Numbered from the stretch's first letter, positions 8,406 to 17,782 are shown. The stretch: DNA of 64,000 nt from Oceanobacillus iheyensis HTE831 (GCF_000011245.1 NC_004193.1:3512501-3576500); one strand, 5' to 3'. The notes: a model not told the origin generated them from the sequence alone. Numbers and translations are program-made.

Positions 8406-8803
8406 AGATGAACGGCTAATCATTAAAATTTGAAAAATATTCGAGTTGCTTTTCTTGTTCAGACGATTGGAATCATCTCGATCTTAATGTATGATATGAT
8501 GTGATAACGTTAGGATTATCGGAGGCTGGCAGAAGTACACTGTGGATTTAATTTGTTATTACTGTAGTGGTGTTCAACTTTATAAATATAGGAGTATCCA
8601 TGGATGTCTACGATGATACCAAAAAGCCAAAAAAACCATTTCCATATTATCTAACTGTGACGATTATCGCTTTTATCGGGATCGTCGTCGGACTGCTCCA
8701 ACTGCTCTACAGTGGTAAAATTTCTGACGCTATTATTGTAGGTAGTGTAATATTTATTTGCGCCCTCGTACCCTTTACGTATGCCCATTACCTACGAAAA
8801 TAA
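8392..8803 (+). pseudogene. Broken small membrane-protein gene (two frameshifts and one stop)
   Basis: Reading begins at ATG 8392 (MKKIKDERLIIK) and stops at 8431. Shifting one base continues it as LKNIRVAFLVQTIGIISIL to a stop at 8502. Another shift gives VITLGLSEAGRSTLWI, interrupted by TAA at 8549, then FVITVVVFNFINIGVS and on to 8803 with two more hydrophobic segments. The pieces join into one plausible protein of about 135 residues with four membrane helices. The best-preserved part alone (from 8567) could still be read as 78 residues but has no good ribosome site. The multiple lesions indicate a decayed gene. Confidence 0.6.
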
Positions 8804-8894
8804 CGTACAGAACAACTTGATAAATAAATGCTGCACACTATTTTTAAATTACGACAACATAAGCGAATCACAGCTTTTTTTGTTTATCGAACTT

Positions 8895-9362
8895 TTCTAT
8901 TCACCAATTCTATCGCAATTCTCTGTTTTTTTGGGTAATAGAGACTTTCTATTACCCAATTCTCTCGCGATTCTCTGCTCTTTTGGGCAATAGAGACCTT
9001 CTATTCACCAATTCTATCGCGATTCTCTGCTCTTTTGGTCAATAGAGACCTTCTATTCACCAATTCTCTCGCAATTCTCTGCTCTTTTGGGTAATAGAGG
9101 CCTTCTATTCACCAATTCTCTTGCGATTCTCCGCTCTTTTGGGCAATAGAGACCTTCTATTCACCAATTCTCTCGCTTTTCACAGCTCTTTTGGGTAATA
9201 GAGCTCTTCTATTCACCAATTCTATCGCTTTTCACAGCTCTTTTGGGTAATAGAGCTCTTCTATTCACCAATTCTATCGCTTTTCACAGCTTTTTTGGGT
9301 AATAGAGCTCTTCTATTCACCAATTCTATCGCTTTTCCCAGCTCTTTTGGGCAATAGAGCAC
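8895..9362. repeat. Nine tandem copies of a 52-bp repeat, cluster 1
   Basis: Each unit runs TTCTATTCACCAATT, then a variable C/T-rich middle, then CTCTTTTGGGTAATAGAG with a two-base join. The array is exactly 468 bp, or nine units of 52. The end of each unit (TTGGGTAATAG) is nearly complementary to the start of the next (CTATTCACCAA), so every junction can fold as a hairpin. A degraded tenth copy seems to precede it at about 8871-8894. It lies between convergent genes. Apparent ORFs across it are by-products of the repeat. The following 9363-9480 is unusually GC-rich and holds no gene that I can see. Confidence 0.9.
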
Positions 9363-9501
9363 GGTCGACAGTCGTCGCCTAGCAATCGTTTGCACGCGCC
9401 CCACGTCACGCCCCCAAACCGACAAAGAAATCCCGATCAACGCGCCGCGACTACAATCCTACAATCAAACACCCCCACGCAGGTCTGTCTCCTTAGCAAT
9501 A

Positions 9502-10455
9502 TCATCTACTGCCTTTAATATACGGTACACCGTTTGCTCGCGGTGCGTCCGCTCTTCCGATAAATCCAGCTAGTGCTAATATCGTTAATACGTATGGCGC
9601 GATCAGAAGTAGTACTTGTGGGACATTTTCTAGGAATGGCACACCGGAACTTACTACACTCAAGCTTTGCGCTAATCCGAAGAACAACGCTGCTCCCATT
9701 GCTCCGAGTGGATGCCACTTTCCAAAGATGACGGCCGCCAAAGCCATGAATCCTTGCCCAACAATGGTTACGCTGGAGAAGTTCGATGCAATGGTTAGTG
9801 CGAATACTGAACCACCTAATCCGCCCAACACCCCAGAAAGTATTACCGCTACATAGCGCATTCTTTCAACTTTTATTCCATTTGTATCGGCTGCCATTGG
9901 ATGTTCTCCGACTGCACGAAGGCGTAGGCCAAATGGCGTCTTATATAAGACATACCATGCGACGAACGCGAGAATAATTGCCAAGTAAGATGTTACATAT
10001 ACACCTTGGAAAAAGATTGGTCCAATAACGGGAATCTTTTCAAGTATGGCTATATCTGTTGTGTAAAATGGTTGGCTGACCATATCGGTTTGCCCTTTAT
10101 CATACCAAACCTTCGTCAAGTACACCCCAACACCGAGCGCAAGCATGTTAATGGCTACTCCACTAACTACCTGATTCGCGTGAAATGTAACTGATGCTAC
10201 TGCATGGATGATAGAGAATATTCCACCGATTACCATTGCAACAACAATCGATACCCATGGAGTCCACGTTCCAAATACATCGGCAAACGTAAGGTTAAAT
10301 ACGATCCCAACGAACGCACCCATCACCATTAAACCCTCTAATCCAATGTTTACGACACCGGATCGCTCACTGAATACTCCGCCTAGCGCTGTTAAAATAA
10401 GAGGTGCTGAATAAAATAGAACCGTTGGAACAATGGATTGTAAAATATCTAGCAT
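9502..10455 (-). CDS. nupQ: Nucleoside ABC transporter permease (NupQ-like)
   Basis: This 317-residue integral membrane protein has eight to ten hydrophobic segments and belongs to the BPD_transp_2 family. The cytoplasmic coupling region near 185-200 reads LRAVGEHPMAADTNGIKVERM, typical of permeases of simple-sugar and nucleoside importers. It is the last gene of a four-gene block whose order and composition match the Bacillus subtilis guanosine importer nupNOPQ (yufNOPQ). Its start directly follows the stop of the other permease gene, implying coupled translation. The substrate class is inferred from this match. Confidence 0.88.
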   Translation of the reverse strand: MLDILQSIVPTVLFYSAPLILTALGGVFSERSGVVNIGLEGLMVMGAFVGIVFNLTFADVFGTWTPWVSIVVAMVIGGIFSIIHAVASVTFHANQVVSGVAINMLALGVGVYLTKVWYDKGQTDMVSQPFYTTDIAILEKIPVIGPIFFQGVYVTSYLAIILAFVAWYVLYKTPFGLRLRAVGEHPMAADTNGIKVERMRYVAVILSGVLGGLGGSVFALTIASNFSSVTIVGQGFMALAAVIFGKWHPLGAMGAALFFGLAQSLSVVSSGVPFLENVPQVLLLIAPYVLTILALAGFIGRADAPRANGVPYIKGSR

Positions 10456-11505
10456 CTATTTTTCCTCCTTTTTAAAGCGAAGTACTGCCCAGCGAATAAT
10501 ATAACTTGATGCTACAAAGAAAATAATTAATGCAATAATAATATCTACTAATTCGGTCGGTACTCCTGCAGCTGTCGGCATTTCTCCGGCACCTTCTTTT
10601 AATGCTCCGAAAAGAATGGCAGCTAATACAACTCCAATCGCATTGTTCGATCCAAGTAATGCTACTGCTATCCCGTCAAATCCGAGATTGGTAAATCCAG
10701 CCATCACGGATATGGTACCGTATGTTCCCAGTCCTTCCATAGCTCCTGCTAGTCCTGCAAATGCTCCACCAATCACCATAGATAGAATGATATTTTTACT
10801 TACATTCATCCCAGCATAATTCGAAGCATGAAGATTGTACCCAACCGATTTCAATTCATACCCATAACTTGTCCGCTCGATAATAAACCACATGATAAAT
10901 GCTGCGAGCAGCGCAATCAGAATACCATAGTGAACTCGAGAGTAAAAAGTAATGCCCTGTAACCATTCCGATGCTAAAGAAGCTGTTCCTGCAATCGATT
11001 CTGTGGTTGTATTTTGATCGGTTAAGACACTTCGTATAATTTCATTTGTGATAAACAACGCAATATAGTTCATCATAATCGTGATGATTACTTCATGTAC
11101 TCCTAGTTTTGCTTTTAACAAACCAGGTAAGAAACCCCATAAACTACCAGCTAATGCACCAGCAATAATTGCAAGCGGCAGATGGACAATCATCGGTGCA
11201 TCGATGGCTAGTCCAACCCAGACAGCAGCGAGCCAGCCAACAATTACTTGTCCCTCGGCACCAATATTAAATAGTCCAGTTTTAAATGCAAAAGCAACCG
11301 CAAGCCCTGTTAAGATTAATGGTGTTGTTCTGCGAATTGTTTCGCCAATCGTATAGGCATCGCCAAACGCACCATTCCATAACGCGGTATATCCTTGAAT
11401 CGGATCGTGGCCGGATAACAGCATGATGACAGCTCCTGCCAGTAAACCGATAATAACCGAAATAATCGGTACTAATAATCCGAATAATTTATTGTTTGAT
11501 GTCAT
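10456..11505 (-). CDS. nupP: Nucleoside ABC transporter permease (NupP-like)
   Basis: This is a 349-residue membrane protein, the partner of the downstream permease in a heterodimeric channel. It carries an N-terminal hydrophobic stretch, the conserved FNIGAEGQVIVG segment near 75-86, and the coupling motif LKSVGYNLHASNYAGMN near 217-233. It overlaps the end of the ATPase gene by 4 bp. Length, motifs and gene order fit YufP/NupP. Confidence 0.88.
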   Translation of the reverse strand: MTSNNKLFGLLVPIISVIIGLLAGAVIMLLSGHDPIQGYTALWNGAFGDAYTIGETIRRTTPLILTGLAVAFAFKTGLFNIGAEGQVIVGWLAAVWVGLAIDAPMIVHLPLAIIAGALAGSLWGFLPGLLKAKLGVHEVIITIMMNYIALFITNEIIRSVLTDQNTTTESIAGTASLASEWLQGITFYSRVHYGILIALLAAFIMWFIIERTSYGYELKSVGYNLHASNYAGMNVSKNIILSMVIGGAFAGLAGAMEGLGTYGTISVMAGFTNLGFDGIAVALLGSNNAIGVVLAAILFGALKEGAGEMPTAAGVPTELVDIIIALIIFFVASSYIIRWAVLRFKKEEK

Positions 11506-13037
11506 TCGCTTGTCTCACCTGCCTTGTCCACTTTGCTTCCTGCCATTAACAGACCAAGCTCTTGTTCGTTTGTGTCTTCTGGTTTCACATCGGCGACAAT
11601 CTTGCCATCAAACATCACGGCAATACGGTCGCTGACATTCATAATTTCATCCAATTCAAAGGAAACAAGAAGGATTGCACGTCCTTTATCCCGTTCTTCG
11701 ATCAATTTCTTATGGATAAACTCAATCGCACCCACATCCAGACCTCTCGTTGGCTGTGCAGCAATTAATAATGCCGGCGAACGATCAACTTCACGTCCAA
11801 TTATTGCTTTTTGCTGATTTCCACCAGATAATGCTCTTGCTTTTGTATACACACTCGGTGTACGTACATCGTAATCCTCGATAATGCTTGTCGCCTTTTC
11901 AAATATCGCCTTATAATTCAAGACTTTCGCTTTCGAGAACGGTTTTTGATAGTACGTTTGCAAGACAATATTTTCACCAATCGAATAATCCAATACAAGT
12001 CCATATTTATGACGATCCTGCGGAATATGCCCAATACCGCTTTCGGTGATTTTTCTTGGAGATAGATTTGCAATTTCTTTATTATGTAATTGGATCGACC
12101 CTGATTTTGTTTTTCGCAGTCCCGTAATTGCCTCTATTAATTCCGATTGTCCATTGCCATCTACACCGGCAATCCCAACAATTTCTCCAGCACGAATTGT
12201 TAAATCAAGCCCTTTTACCAAATCTACTTTTCTAGCATCTCGTACAAAGAGATTGTTAATTTCAAGAACATTTTCTTTCGGCTGTGAAGGCGTTTTTTCT
12301 GTTTTAAAATTCACTTCACGTCCAACCATTAACGATGCTAATTCGGTTGTGTTGGTATCTGCCACAGTAACAGTCCCAATCCCTTTTCCTTTACGAATAA
12401 CGGTGCAACGATCGCATACTTCCATAATTTCTTTCAGTTTATGTGTAATGAGAATAATCGATTTTCCTTCTTTAATAAGCGCCCGCATAATCACGATCAG
12501 TTCATTAATTTCTTGTGGTGTTAATACTGCCGTTGGCTCATCAAAAATCAGCACCTCTGCCCCACGATAAAGGGTTTTTAGGATCTCCACTCGCTGTTGC
12601 ATCCCAACAGAAATATCGCTAATTTTCGCATCTGGATCAACACGAAGTCCATATTGATCCGATAATGCTTGAATTTCCTGTCTCGCTTTCGATAAATCAA
12701 TCTTGCCAAATTTATTGGTTGGCTCACTACCGAGCACAATATTTTGTGTAACAGTAAAGGGTTCAACTAACATAAAATGCTGATGCACCATGCCAATCCC
12801 TAGATTATTCGCAATATTGGGATTTGTGATGTTAGCCGTTTTTCCATTTACACGAATTTCGCCCTTTTCCGGTTGATACAATCCAAATAAGACATTCATT
12901 AATGTCGATTTACCCGCTCCGTTCTCACCTAACAGAGCATGAATTTCCCCTTTTTCCACTTGCACAGTGATATTATCATTAGCGACAATACCTGGAAATT
13001 CCTTTCTGATATTCAACATTTCAATTGCATAATCCAC
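11502..13037 (-). CDS. nupO: Nucleoside ABC transporter ATP-binding protein (NupO-like)
   Basis: The protein has 511 residues and two fused ABC domains, as in RbsA/YufO. Domain 1 has Walker A GENGAGKST near 37-45, the signature ISVGMQQR near 142 and Walker B VLIFDEPT near 162. Domain 2 has the degenerate P-loop GVDGNGQSE usual for this subfamily, the signature LSGGNQQK and an atypical Walker B region LLIAAQPTRGLD. It powers import of the bound nucleoside. A 354-bp gap separates it from the binding-protein gene; that gap holds a strong stem-loop at 13256-13280 and otherwise nothing convincing. Confidence 0.92.
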   Translation of the reverse strand: MDYAIEMLNIRKEFPGIVANDNITVQVEKGEIHALLGENGAGKSTLMNVLFGLYQPEKGEIRVNGKTANITNPNIANNLGIGMVHQHFMLVEPFTVTQNIVLGSEPTNKFGKIDLSKARQEIQALSDQYGLRVDPDAKISDISVGMQQRVEILKTLYRGAEVLIFDEPTAVLTPQEINELIVIMRALIKEGKSIILITHKLKEIMEVCDRCTVIRKGKGIGTVTVADTNTTELASLMVGREVNFKTEKTPSQPKENVLEINNLFVRDARKVDLVKGLDLTIRAGEIVGIAGVDGNGQSELIEAITGLRKTKSGSIQLHNKEIANLSPRKITESGIGHIPQDRHKYGLVLDYSIGENIVLQTYYQKPFSKAKVLNYKAIFEKATSIIEDYDVRTPSVYTKARALSGGNQQKAIIGREVDRSPALLIAAQPTRGLDVGAIEFIHKKLIEERDKGRAILLVSFELDEIMNVSDRIAVMFDGKIVADVKPEDTNEQELGLLMAGSKVDKAGETSE

Positions 13038-13255
13038 TCGTTTTCACTCCTATAATAAAACGTTTGATTCACAACCTCGAACAGCAAGGAATATAGACAA
13101 ATTAATTATAAGAAAAAGGCTTCTACATACTAATAACTAGAGCACATCGAAACGTAGTGACTGGACAGCATCAACATCATGATGAAATAGTAACCTATGA
13201 TGACTTTCACTCTATGGCAAAAGGGATACGAAGTCTCTACTAAAATCAAATCATC

Positions 13256-13280
13256 CTTGCTTCTTTTTTTAAGAAGCAAG
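13256..13280 (-). terminator. Intercistronic stem-loop between nupN and nupO
   Basis: CTTGCTTCTT pairs perfectly with AAGAAGCAAG around a five-base loop. In this position such hairpins usually act as partial terminators or protect the upstream mRNA, which lets the binding protein be made in excess over the transporter. Confidence 0.55.
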
Positions 13281-13391
13281 AATTGATTCAAGATCGCTCG
13301 TTTCACATACTGTAAGCTAAAAGCAGGAAAAACCTTTTTCATTGTATTTTTAAACTTATATAATTATAAAGCTCGCTAACACTTGTATTGC

Positions 13392-14516
13392 TTATAGTGA
13401 TTCTAAAAATGTAGTTAATTCTTCTTCTGTATGTGGAACTTCAATTTCACCGTTTAAGATTTGTTTAGTATAATCTTCGATAGCGGTAATGATATCTTCT
13501 GTCATCGCTTCTTCGTTTGTAGTAGCGGCAACAATCGCATCATCTTCTATTCCATACTCTAACGTCTCTCCACCAGGGAATTCGCCAAGCATTCCACGAT
13601 TCGCAACATCTTGTACAGCTACGTCTACACGTTTCACCATAGATGTTAATGTTACGTTATGATCGCCAATCGCACCTTCTTCGTGCTGATCACGGTCAAC
13701 ACCAATTACCCAAATCTCACGCTCTGGATCATTTTGTTTAATGTCTTTTGCTTGGTTAAATACTCCATTACCAGTTGCACCAGATGCATGATAAATCACA
13801 TCTACGCCGCTGTCATACATGTTTGTTGCAATTAACTTTCCTTTTGCAGCATCAGCAAATGACTCTGCATACTGAACATCCACTTCGATATCAGGATTTA
13901 CTGATTTCGCTCCAGCGATAAAGCCAGATTCGAATTTTTTGATTAATGGAGAATCTACTCCACCAACAAAACCTATTTTATCTGTAGTAGTTTTCATTGC
14001 TGCAGCTACACCAACCAAGAATGAACCTTGGTGTTCACTGAATGTAATACCTACTGCATTATCCGCTTCCACAACATCATCCACTAGCGCAAAGTTCGTA
14101 TCTGGATATTGCTCAGCAGCTTTTTGAATATCTTCTTTTAATTCAAATCCAATTCCATAAACTAAATCATATTCATCACGTACAAAACGCGTTAAATTCG
14201 GCATATAATCCGCCTTGTCCGAAGACTGTGCATAATCAAAACCATTACCTTGAGATAAACCGTTCACTTCTCCCCATGCAGTAATACCTTCCCATGCGGA
14301 TTGGTTAAATGATTTATCATCTACTCCACCGATATCTGTAACCATTGCAATACTATAATCATCAGAAGCAGTTGCTTCACCTTCACCACTTGTACCTTCT
14401 TCTGTTCCTTCTGCACCTGCATCGCTTTCTTCGCCTTCATCCGAACTACCACATGCAGCTAAGAACAGACCGAATGTTAAAACCAAAACAAACAACAAAA
14501 ACTTATGATTTTTCAT
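13392..14516 (-). CDS. nupN: BMP-family nucleoside-binding lipoprotein (NupN-like)
   Basis: This 374-residue lipoprotein has a signal peptide MKNHKFLLFVLVLTFGLF, with LAAC placing the lipidated Cys at 22, then a long Gly/Glu/Ser-rich acidic linker to about residue 50. The mature domain has the PF02608 (Bmp/Med) signatures: IAMVTDIGGVDDKSFNQS, YGIGFELKED and IGVDRDQHEEG. It captures nucleosides at the outer face and delivers them to NupPQ. I chose ATG at 14516 because GGAGGG precedes it and the signal peptide begins there. The 415-bp divergent gap upstream is AT-rich; I see no riboswitch fold in it. Confidence 0.93.
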   Translation of the reverse strand: MKNHKFLLFVLVLTFGLFLAACGSSDEGEESDAGAEGTEEGTSGEGEATASDDYSIAMVTDIGGVDDKSFNQSAWEGITAWGEVNGLSQGNGFDYAQSSDKADYMPNLTRFVRDEYDLVYGIGFELKEDIQKAAEQYPDTNFALVDDVVEADNAVGITFSEHQGSFLVGVAAAMKTTTDKIGFVGGVDSPLIKKFESGFIAGAKSVNPDIEVDVQYAESFADAAKGKLIATNMYDSGVDVIYHASGATGNGVFNQAKDIKQNDPEREIWVIGVDRDQHEEGAIGDHNVTLTSMVKRVDVAVQDVANRGMLGEFPGGETLEYGIEDDAIVAATTNEEAMTEDIITAIEDYTKQILNGEIEVPHTEEELTTFLESL

Positions 14517-14931
14517 TTTTTTCCCTCCTGTTTTGACTTTCTTATGTAGGAACAAACACCCAATAAGCATTTGAACCCTTGCTTTTATTCCGACCTTTAT
14601 ACTCAAATAATCTATTTATCTATGAGTATATAGCAATAAATTGCCCCCTTAAAATAAACAATTAAAAACATTGCTAAAAGAATACGAAATACAAAATTTA
14701 TATTACCACTATTACTTGGAATTTGAAATACTATTGTAAAAAATATTTTTAAAATTGTTATCTTATTGTTAACAATTTATCGGTTAGAAGCTACTAGTCC
14801 TATGTCCCTAGCAACTTTTAATCTTTTTATTCATTTTCACTATTCAGGTAAATAATGTAAAATTTTGATTAGGTATCATTGATTAGGGAATGGTTTTGTA
14901 AAGAAATGTTATTTTTACAAGGAGGGTATAG

Positions 14932-15261
14932 ATGAGTATACTCGTGTATTTTATTGCGCCTATGATAGCTGTTACAGTAGTGCATCTTATTATGCACGCG
15001 AAGTATAAGAACTCAGAAAAGATAGATAAGGGCTTTGTCTTTATCTACCATAAGTTAACCTATCGCAGAAAATTCATCCGATCGTTATGGAATATCCCCA
15101 TTTTTACCTTGATTTTCCTTGGGGTATATTGGAGTACAAATTTAACCTCAACCGAATATATGATTTTTGCAATGATTTGTATCTTCCTTTTTCTACTAGA
15201 TTTCCTGTATACATTTGTAAAGTGGCGGAAGTCGGAAAAAGGTTCGTTTAATCAAGTATAG
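14932..15261 (+). CDS. Small membrane protein, unknown
   Basis: This 109-residue protein has hydrophobic segments at about 3-22, 53-68 and 76-95 and a basic central loop (KLTYRRKFIR). ATG follows a strong AAGGAGGG site. I recognise no family. It is monocistronic, diverges from nupN and ends just before a bidirectional terminator shared with the siderophore-binding protein gene. Confidence 0.65.
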   Translation: MSILVYFIAPMIAVTVVHLIMHAKYKNSEKIDKGFVFIYHKLTYRRKFIRSLWNIPIFTLIFLGVYWSTNLTSTEYMIFAMICIFLFLLDFLYTFVKWRKSEKGSFNQV

Positions 15262-15296
15262 CTCATGAAATAGTCTGCTCCACTTTTGAAAATAGG

Positions 15297-15345
15297 AAAA
15301 AGGACGGTCATGAGCTTGATGGTCATAACCGTCCTTTTTAATTCT
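15297..15345. terminator. Bidirectional rho-independent terminator
   Basis: GGACGGT pairs with ACCGTCC around a loop that can pair further (TCATGA with TCAT-like bases). The stem is flanked by A-rich and T-rich runs, so it can end transcripts from both convergent genes. Confidence 0.8.
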
Positions 15346-15364
15346 TACATTTAGAAAAATCCTT

Positions 15365-16420
15365 TTACTCCGCAGCGTTATTAAGCGTGTCACTAATTAA
15401 TGCTAAGTAATCATCAATGGTATACGAGATCGCAAGTGGATTCGGCGTACCTGCAGCACCCAACTCAGAAGTACCATTAATAAAAGCAACCGATCCTTGC
15501 TCAACCGCTGGAATTTGTCCAAGTATTGGATCATTTTGAATTGTTTCCACTAACGTTTCATCACCATAACCCAGGATAACATCGACATCATTTAAGATAT
15601 CTGCATTCTCTGCACTAAGGTTTAATGAATAGTCGGTCTCATTTTCCAATTGATTTAAGATCTCTTCTGGGAATTCCATCTCTAATTCTTCCGTCAAGAA
15701 CTTCACACGTGTATCCGTTGGAGTATATAGATGCATACTCGATGTGTCTGTAGCAGAGAAGTTTACCCAAGCTACTTTCTTACCACTGATTTCAGGATGA
15801 TCTTCTAATTTCTCATCAATTAGAGTCTCTGTATCCTCAATTAATTCTTCCCCTTTTTCCTTCATTCCCATGCCTTCAGCACTCATCATTACTTGCTCGC
15901 GCCAAGAAGTCGTCCATGGAGAAACAGGATAAGCTACTACAGGAGCGATTTCTGTCAATAAATCGTAATCCTCTTGCGTAATTCCTGAATATGCTGCCAA
16001 AATAACATCGGGATTACTATCTGCAATCGCTTCAAAATCTAACCCATCCGTATCTTGGAATACATTCGGATCTTCAACATTTAATTCCTCTAATTTTTCC
16101 GCAGTCCACGGCAATAATCCACTATCATCTTCCACACCAAAATTCGCTGCAGAGAAACCAACTGGAACAACACCAAGTGCTAATGCAACATCCTGATTCC
16201 CCCATTGAATAGTAGTTACACGCTCAGGCGTTTCTTCAATTACCGTTTCACCAAACGCATGCTCAATTACAATAGGCTCTGAACTTTCTGCAGCCTCTTC
16301 CGTATTATCTTCCTCTGTATCAGCCTCTGCTGAATCTGCATCATTAGAAGAACAACCAATGAGCAATGCAAACATAACGATGGATAATAATATGTAATAC
16401 AAATAATGTCTCGATTTCAT
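15365..16420 (-). CDS. Iron(III)-siderophore ABC transporter binding lipoprotein
   Basis: The protein has 351 residues. Its signal peptide ends in LLIGC, giving a lipidated Cys23, followed by a very acidic linker. The mature part is a class III (FecB/FhuD-type) binding protein: PERVTTIQWGNQDVALALGV near 78-97, DPNVFQDTDGLDFEAIADSNPDVILA, and a long helix joining two lobes. It binds ferric siderophore at the cell surface. The start at 16420 matches the signal peptide; an in-frame ATG at 16447 would add nine residues before it. No permease or ATPase gene is adjacent, so it must use one encoded elsewhere. A near-perfect Fur box lies upstream. Confidence 0.9.
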   Translation of the reverse strand: MKSRHYLYYILLSIVMFALLIGCSSNDADSAEADTEEDNTEEAAESSEPIVIEHAFGETVIEETPERVTTIQWGNQDVALALGVVPVGFSAANFGVEDDSGLLPWTAEKLEELNVEDPNVFQDTDGLDFEAIADSNPDVILAAYSGITQEDYDLLTEIAPVVAYPVSPWTTSWREQVMMSAEGMGMKEKGEELIEDTETLIDEKLEDHPEISGKKVAWVNFSATDTSSMHLYTPTDTRVKFLTEELEMEFPEEILNQLENETDYSLNLSAENADILNDVDVILGYGDETLVETIQNDPILGQIPAVEQGSVAFINGTSELGAAGTPNPLAISYTIDDYLALISDTLNNAAE

Positions 16421-16453
16421 CTGTCCTAATTCCCCCCTACTTTTCATCTAAAT

Positions 16454-16472
16454 AATAATGATAATCATTATC
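16454..16472. promoter_or_regulatory. Fur box
   Basis: AATAATGATAATCATTATC matches 18 of 19 positions of the classical Fur consensus. It sits 34 bp upstream of the siderophore-binding protein start, so iron-replete Fur should repress that gene. Confidence 0.9.
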
Positions 16473-16598
16473 AATAACACTACTTCACAATCTTAAACTT
16501 GTCAAAGTATTTTTAATTAGGTAGCTTTAGAAGGAAGGATAGAAATCTGATTTTTGAAAAATATAATTACCAAGCTGCTTCTCTGAGGAGGGAAAAGA

Positions 16599-17294
16599 AT
16601 GAAAACAATCGGGTTAATCGGTGGAATGAGCTGGGAGTCATCCAGTGAATATTACCGTATAATAAATGAAGAAGTGAAAGCTAGATTAGGAGGATTACAT
16701 TCTGCAAAATGCATTCTATATAGCGTAGATTTTGCTGACATCGAAAGGGATCAATCATTAGGTGATTGGAAAAGCGCAGGCCACAAATTAGCACATGCCG
16801 CACACTCATTAGAAAAAGCTGGAGCAGATTTTATTATTATTTGTACCAACACCATGCACAAGACCGTAGAAGACATCGAAAAAGCGATATCTATCCCCAT
16901 ACTACACATTGCAGATGCAACTGCAACAAAGATTAAGTCCACAAACATAAACACAATTGGTTTGCTAGGAACAACCTACACCATGCAACACGATTTTTAC
17001 AAAAATCGAATCAAAATGAGCGGGATAAATGTTATTATTCCTGACTCTGATGATATAAATAAATTAAACAAAATCATTTTTGAAGAGCTTTGCTTAGGAA
17101 TTATTAACGAACAATCCAAAGCGTATTATATTAGCGTAATAAATAATTTGATGAATCGAGGAGCTGAAGGAATCATATTCGGATGTACGGAGATAGGATT
17201 ATTAATTCAAGAAAAAGAACTGGACATTCCTATTTTTGATACCACAAAAATTCATGCACTCGATGCAGTGAATATAGCTTTGAAGATGGATTAA
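16599..17294 (+). CDS. Aspartate/glutamate racemase-family protein
   Basis: The protein has 231 residues, the typical length. It starts with IGLIGGMSWESSSEYYR, and the two catalytic Cys are visible in the CTNTMHK motif (Cys82) and in FGCTEIG (Cys196). Cofactor-independent racemases of this family interconvert L- and D-amino acids using the two Cys as acid and base. Aspartate racemase is the closest textbook match, but family members vary in substrate. ATG follows GAGGAGG. It is monocistronic and ends 4 bp from the convergent small gene. Confidence 0.85.
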   Translation: MKTIGLIGGMSWESSSEYYRIINEEVKARLGGLHSAKCILYSVDFADIERDQSLGDWKSAGHKLAHAAHSLEKAGADFIIICTNTMHKTVEDIEKAISIPILHIADATATKIKSTNINTIGLLGTTYTMQHDFYKNRIKMSGINVIIPDSDDINKLNKIIFEELCLGIINEQSKAYYISVINNLMNRGAEGIIFGCTEIGLLIQEKELDIPIFDTTKIHALDAVNIALKMD

Positions 17295-17298
17295 TTGC

Positions 17299-17484
17299 TT
17301 ATTTATTGTTATTTTCTTTCCAATTGTACGGTATATTTATCCATTCCCAAGCAATATAACCTACGTATAGAAAAATTGGAAAAACAATAGTATACCCCCA
17401 ATCAATGCCATCATCAAAGATGATTTGTTTAAGCAGTAGGAATATAAAAGCAAAAATAGGAATACGGAGATATTTTTTTAACAT
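17299..17484 (-). CDS. Small membrane protein, unknown
   Basis: This 61-residue protein starts at ATG 17484 behind CAGGAG. It has two hydrophobic helices (about 7-20 and 31-48) separated by DDGIDWG, then a polar Asn/Lys-rich tail. No family is recognised. It converges with the racemase gene with a 4-bp gap. Confidence 0.5.
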   Translation of the reverse strand: MLKKYLRIPIFAFIFLLLKQIIFDDGIDWGYTIVFPIFLYVGYIAWEWINIPYNWKENNNK

Positions 17485-17542
17485 GCGCTTCACTCCTGTA
17501 GCTTTTGTTTTATAGAAGAAATAACATAGGGGGCACATTCTG

Positions 17543-17782
17543 ATGAATTTGTATTATTTAGCAATAACTTATGATATATGTGAACACAATCATTTCGTTG
17601 AAGAGATGAATGAATATCGCTTAGATCCAAATGTTGAGATCGAACAACAACTAATTAAATTAGCTAAAAAAGATATAGTTCCACTTATAAAAGTATATCA
17701 ATCTATGACCAATGACTTTAAAGAAGTAACTCTATATAAAGAATATATATTCAAGGAATACGAATGTAAATGTAATAACTAA
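17543..17782 (+). CDS. Small soluble protein, unknown
   Basis: This 79-residue protein starts at ATG behind GGGGGG. It is rich in Glu, Lys and Tyr and probably helical (NVEIEQQLIKLAKKDIVPLIKV). The C-terminus holds a CKC pair (ECKCNN). I do not recognise it. It diverges from the gene ending at 17299 and is followed by repeat cluster 2. Confidence 0.55.
   Translation: MNLYYLAITYDICEHNHFVEEMNEYRLDPNVEIEQQLIKLAKKDIVPLIKVYQSMTNDFKEVTLYKEYIFKEYECKCNN

Noticed and set aside
8781-8993. 70-codon ORF running into the repeat array
   Set aside because: It overlaps the broken gene and is read mainly from repeat sequence; it has no ribosome site.
8895-9362. CRISPR array
   Set aside because: The units are contiguous 52-bp copies with no unique spacers, no leader and no cas gene.
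13130-13342. 70-codon ORF between nupN and nupO
   Set aside because: It lacks a ribosome site, spans the intercistronic hairpin and has no protein-like pattern.
14517-14931. Purine riboswitch upstream of nupN
   Set aside because: I could not find the conserved three-way junction cores or a terminator; the gap is AT-rich without such structure.
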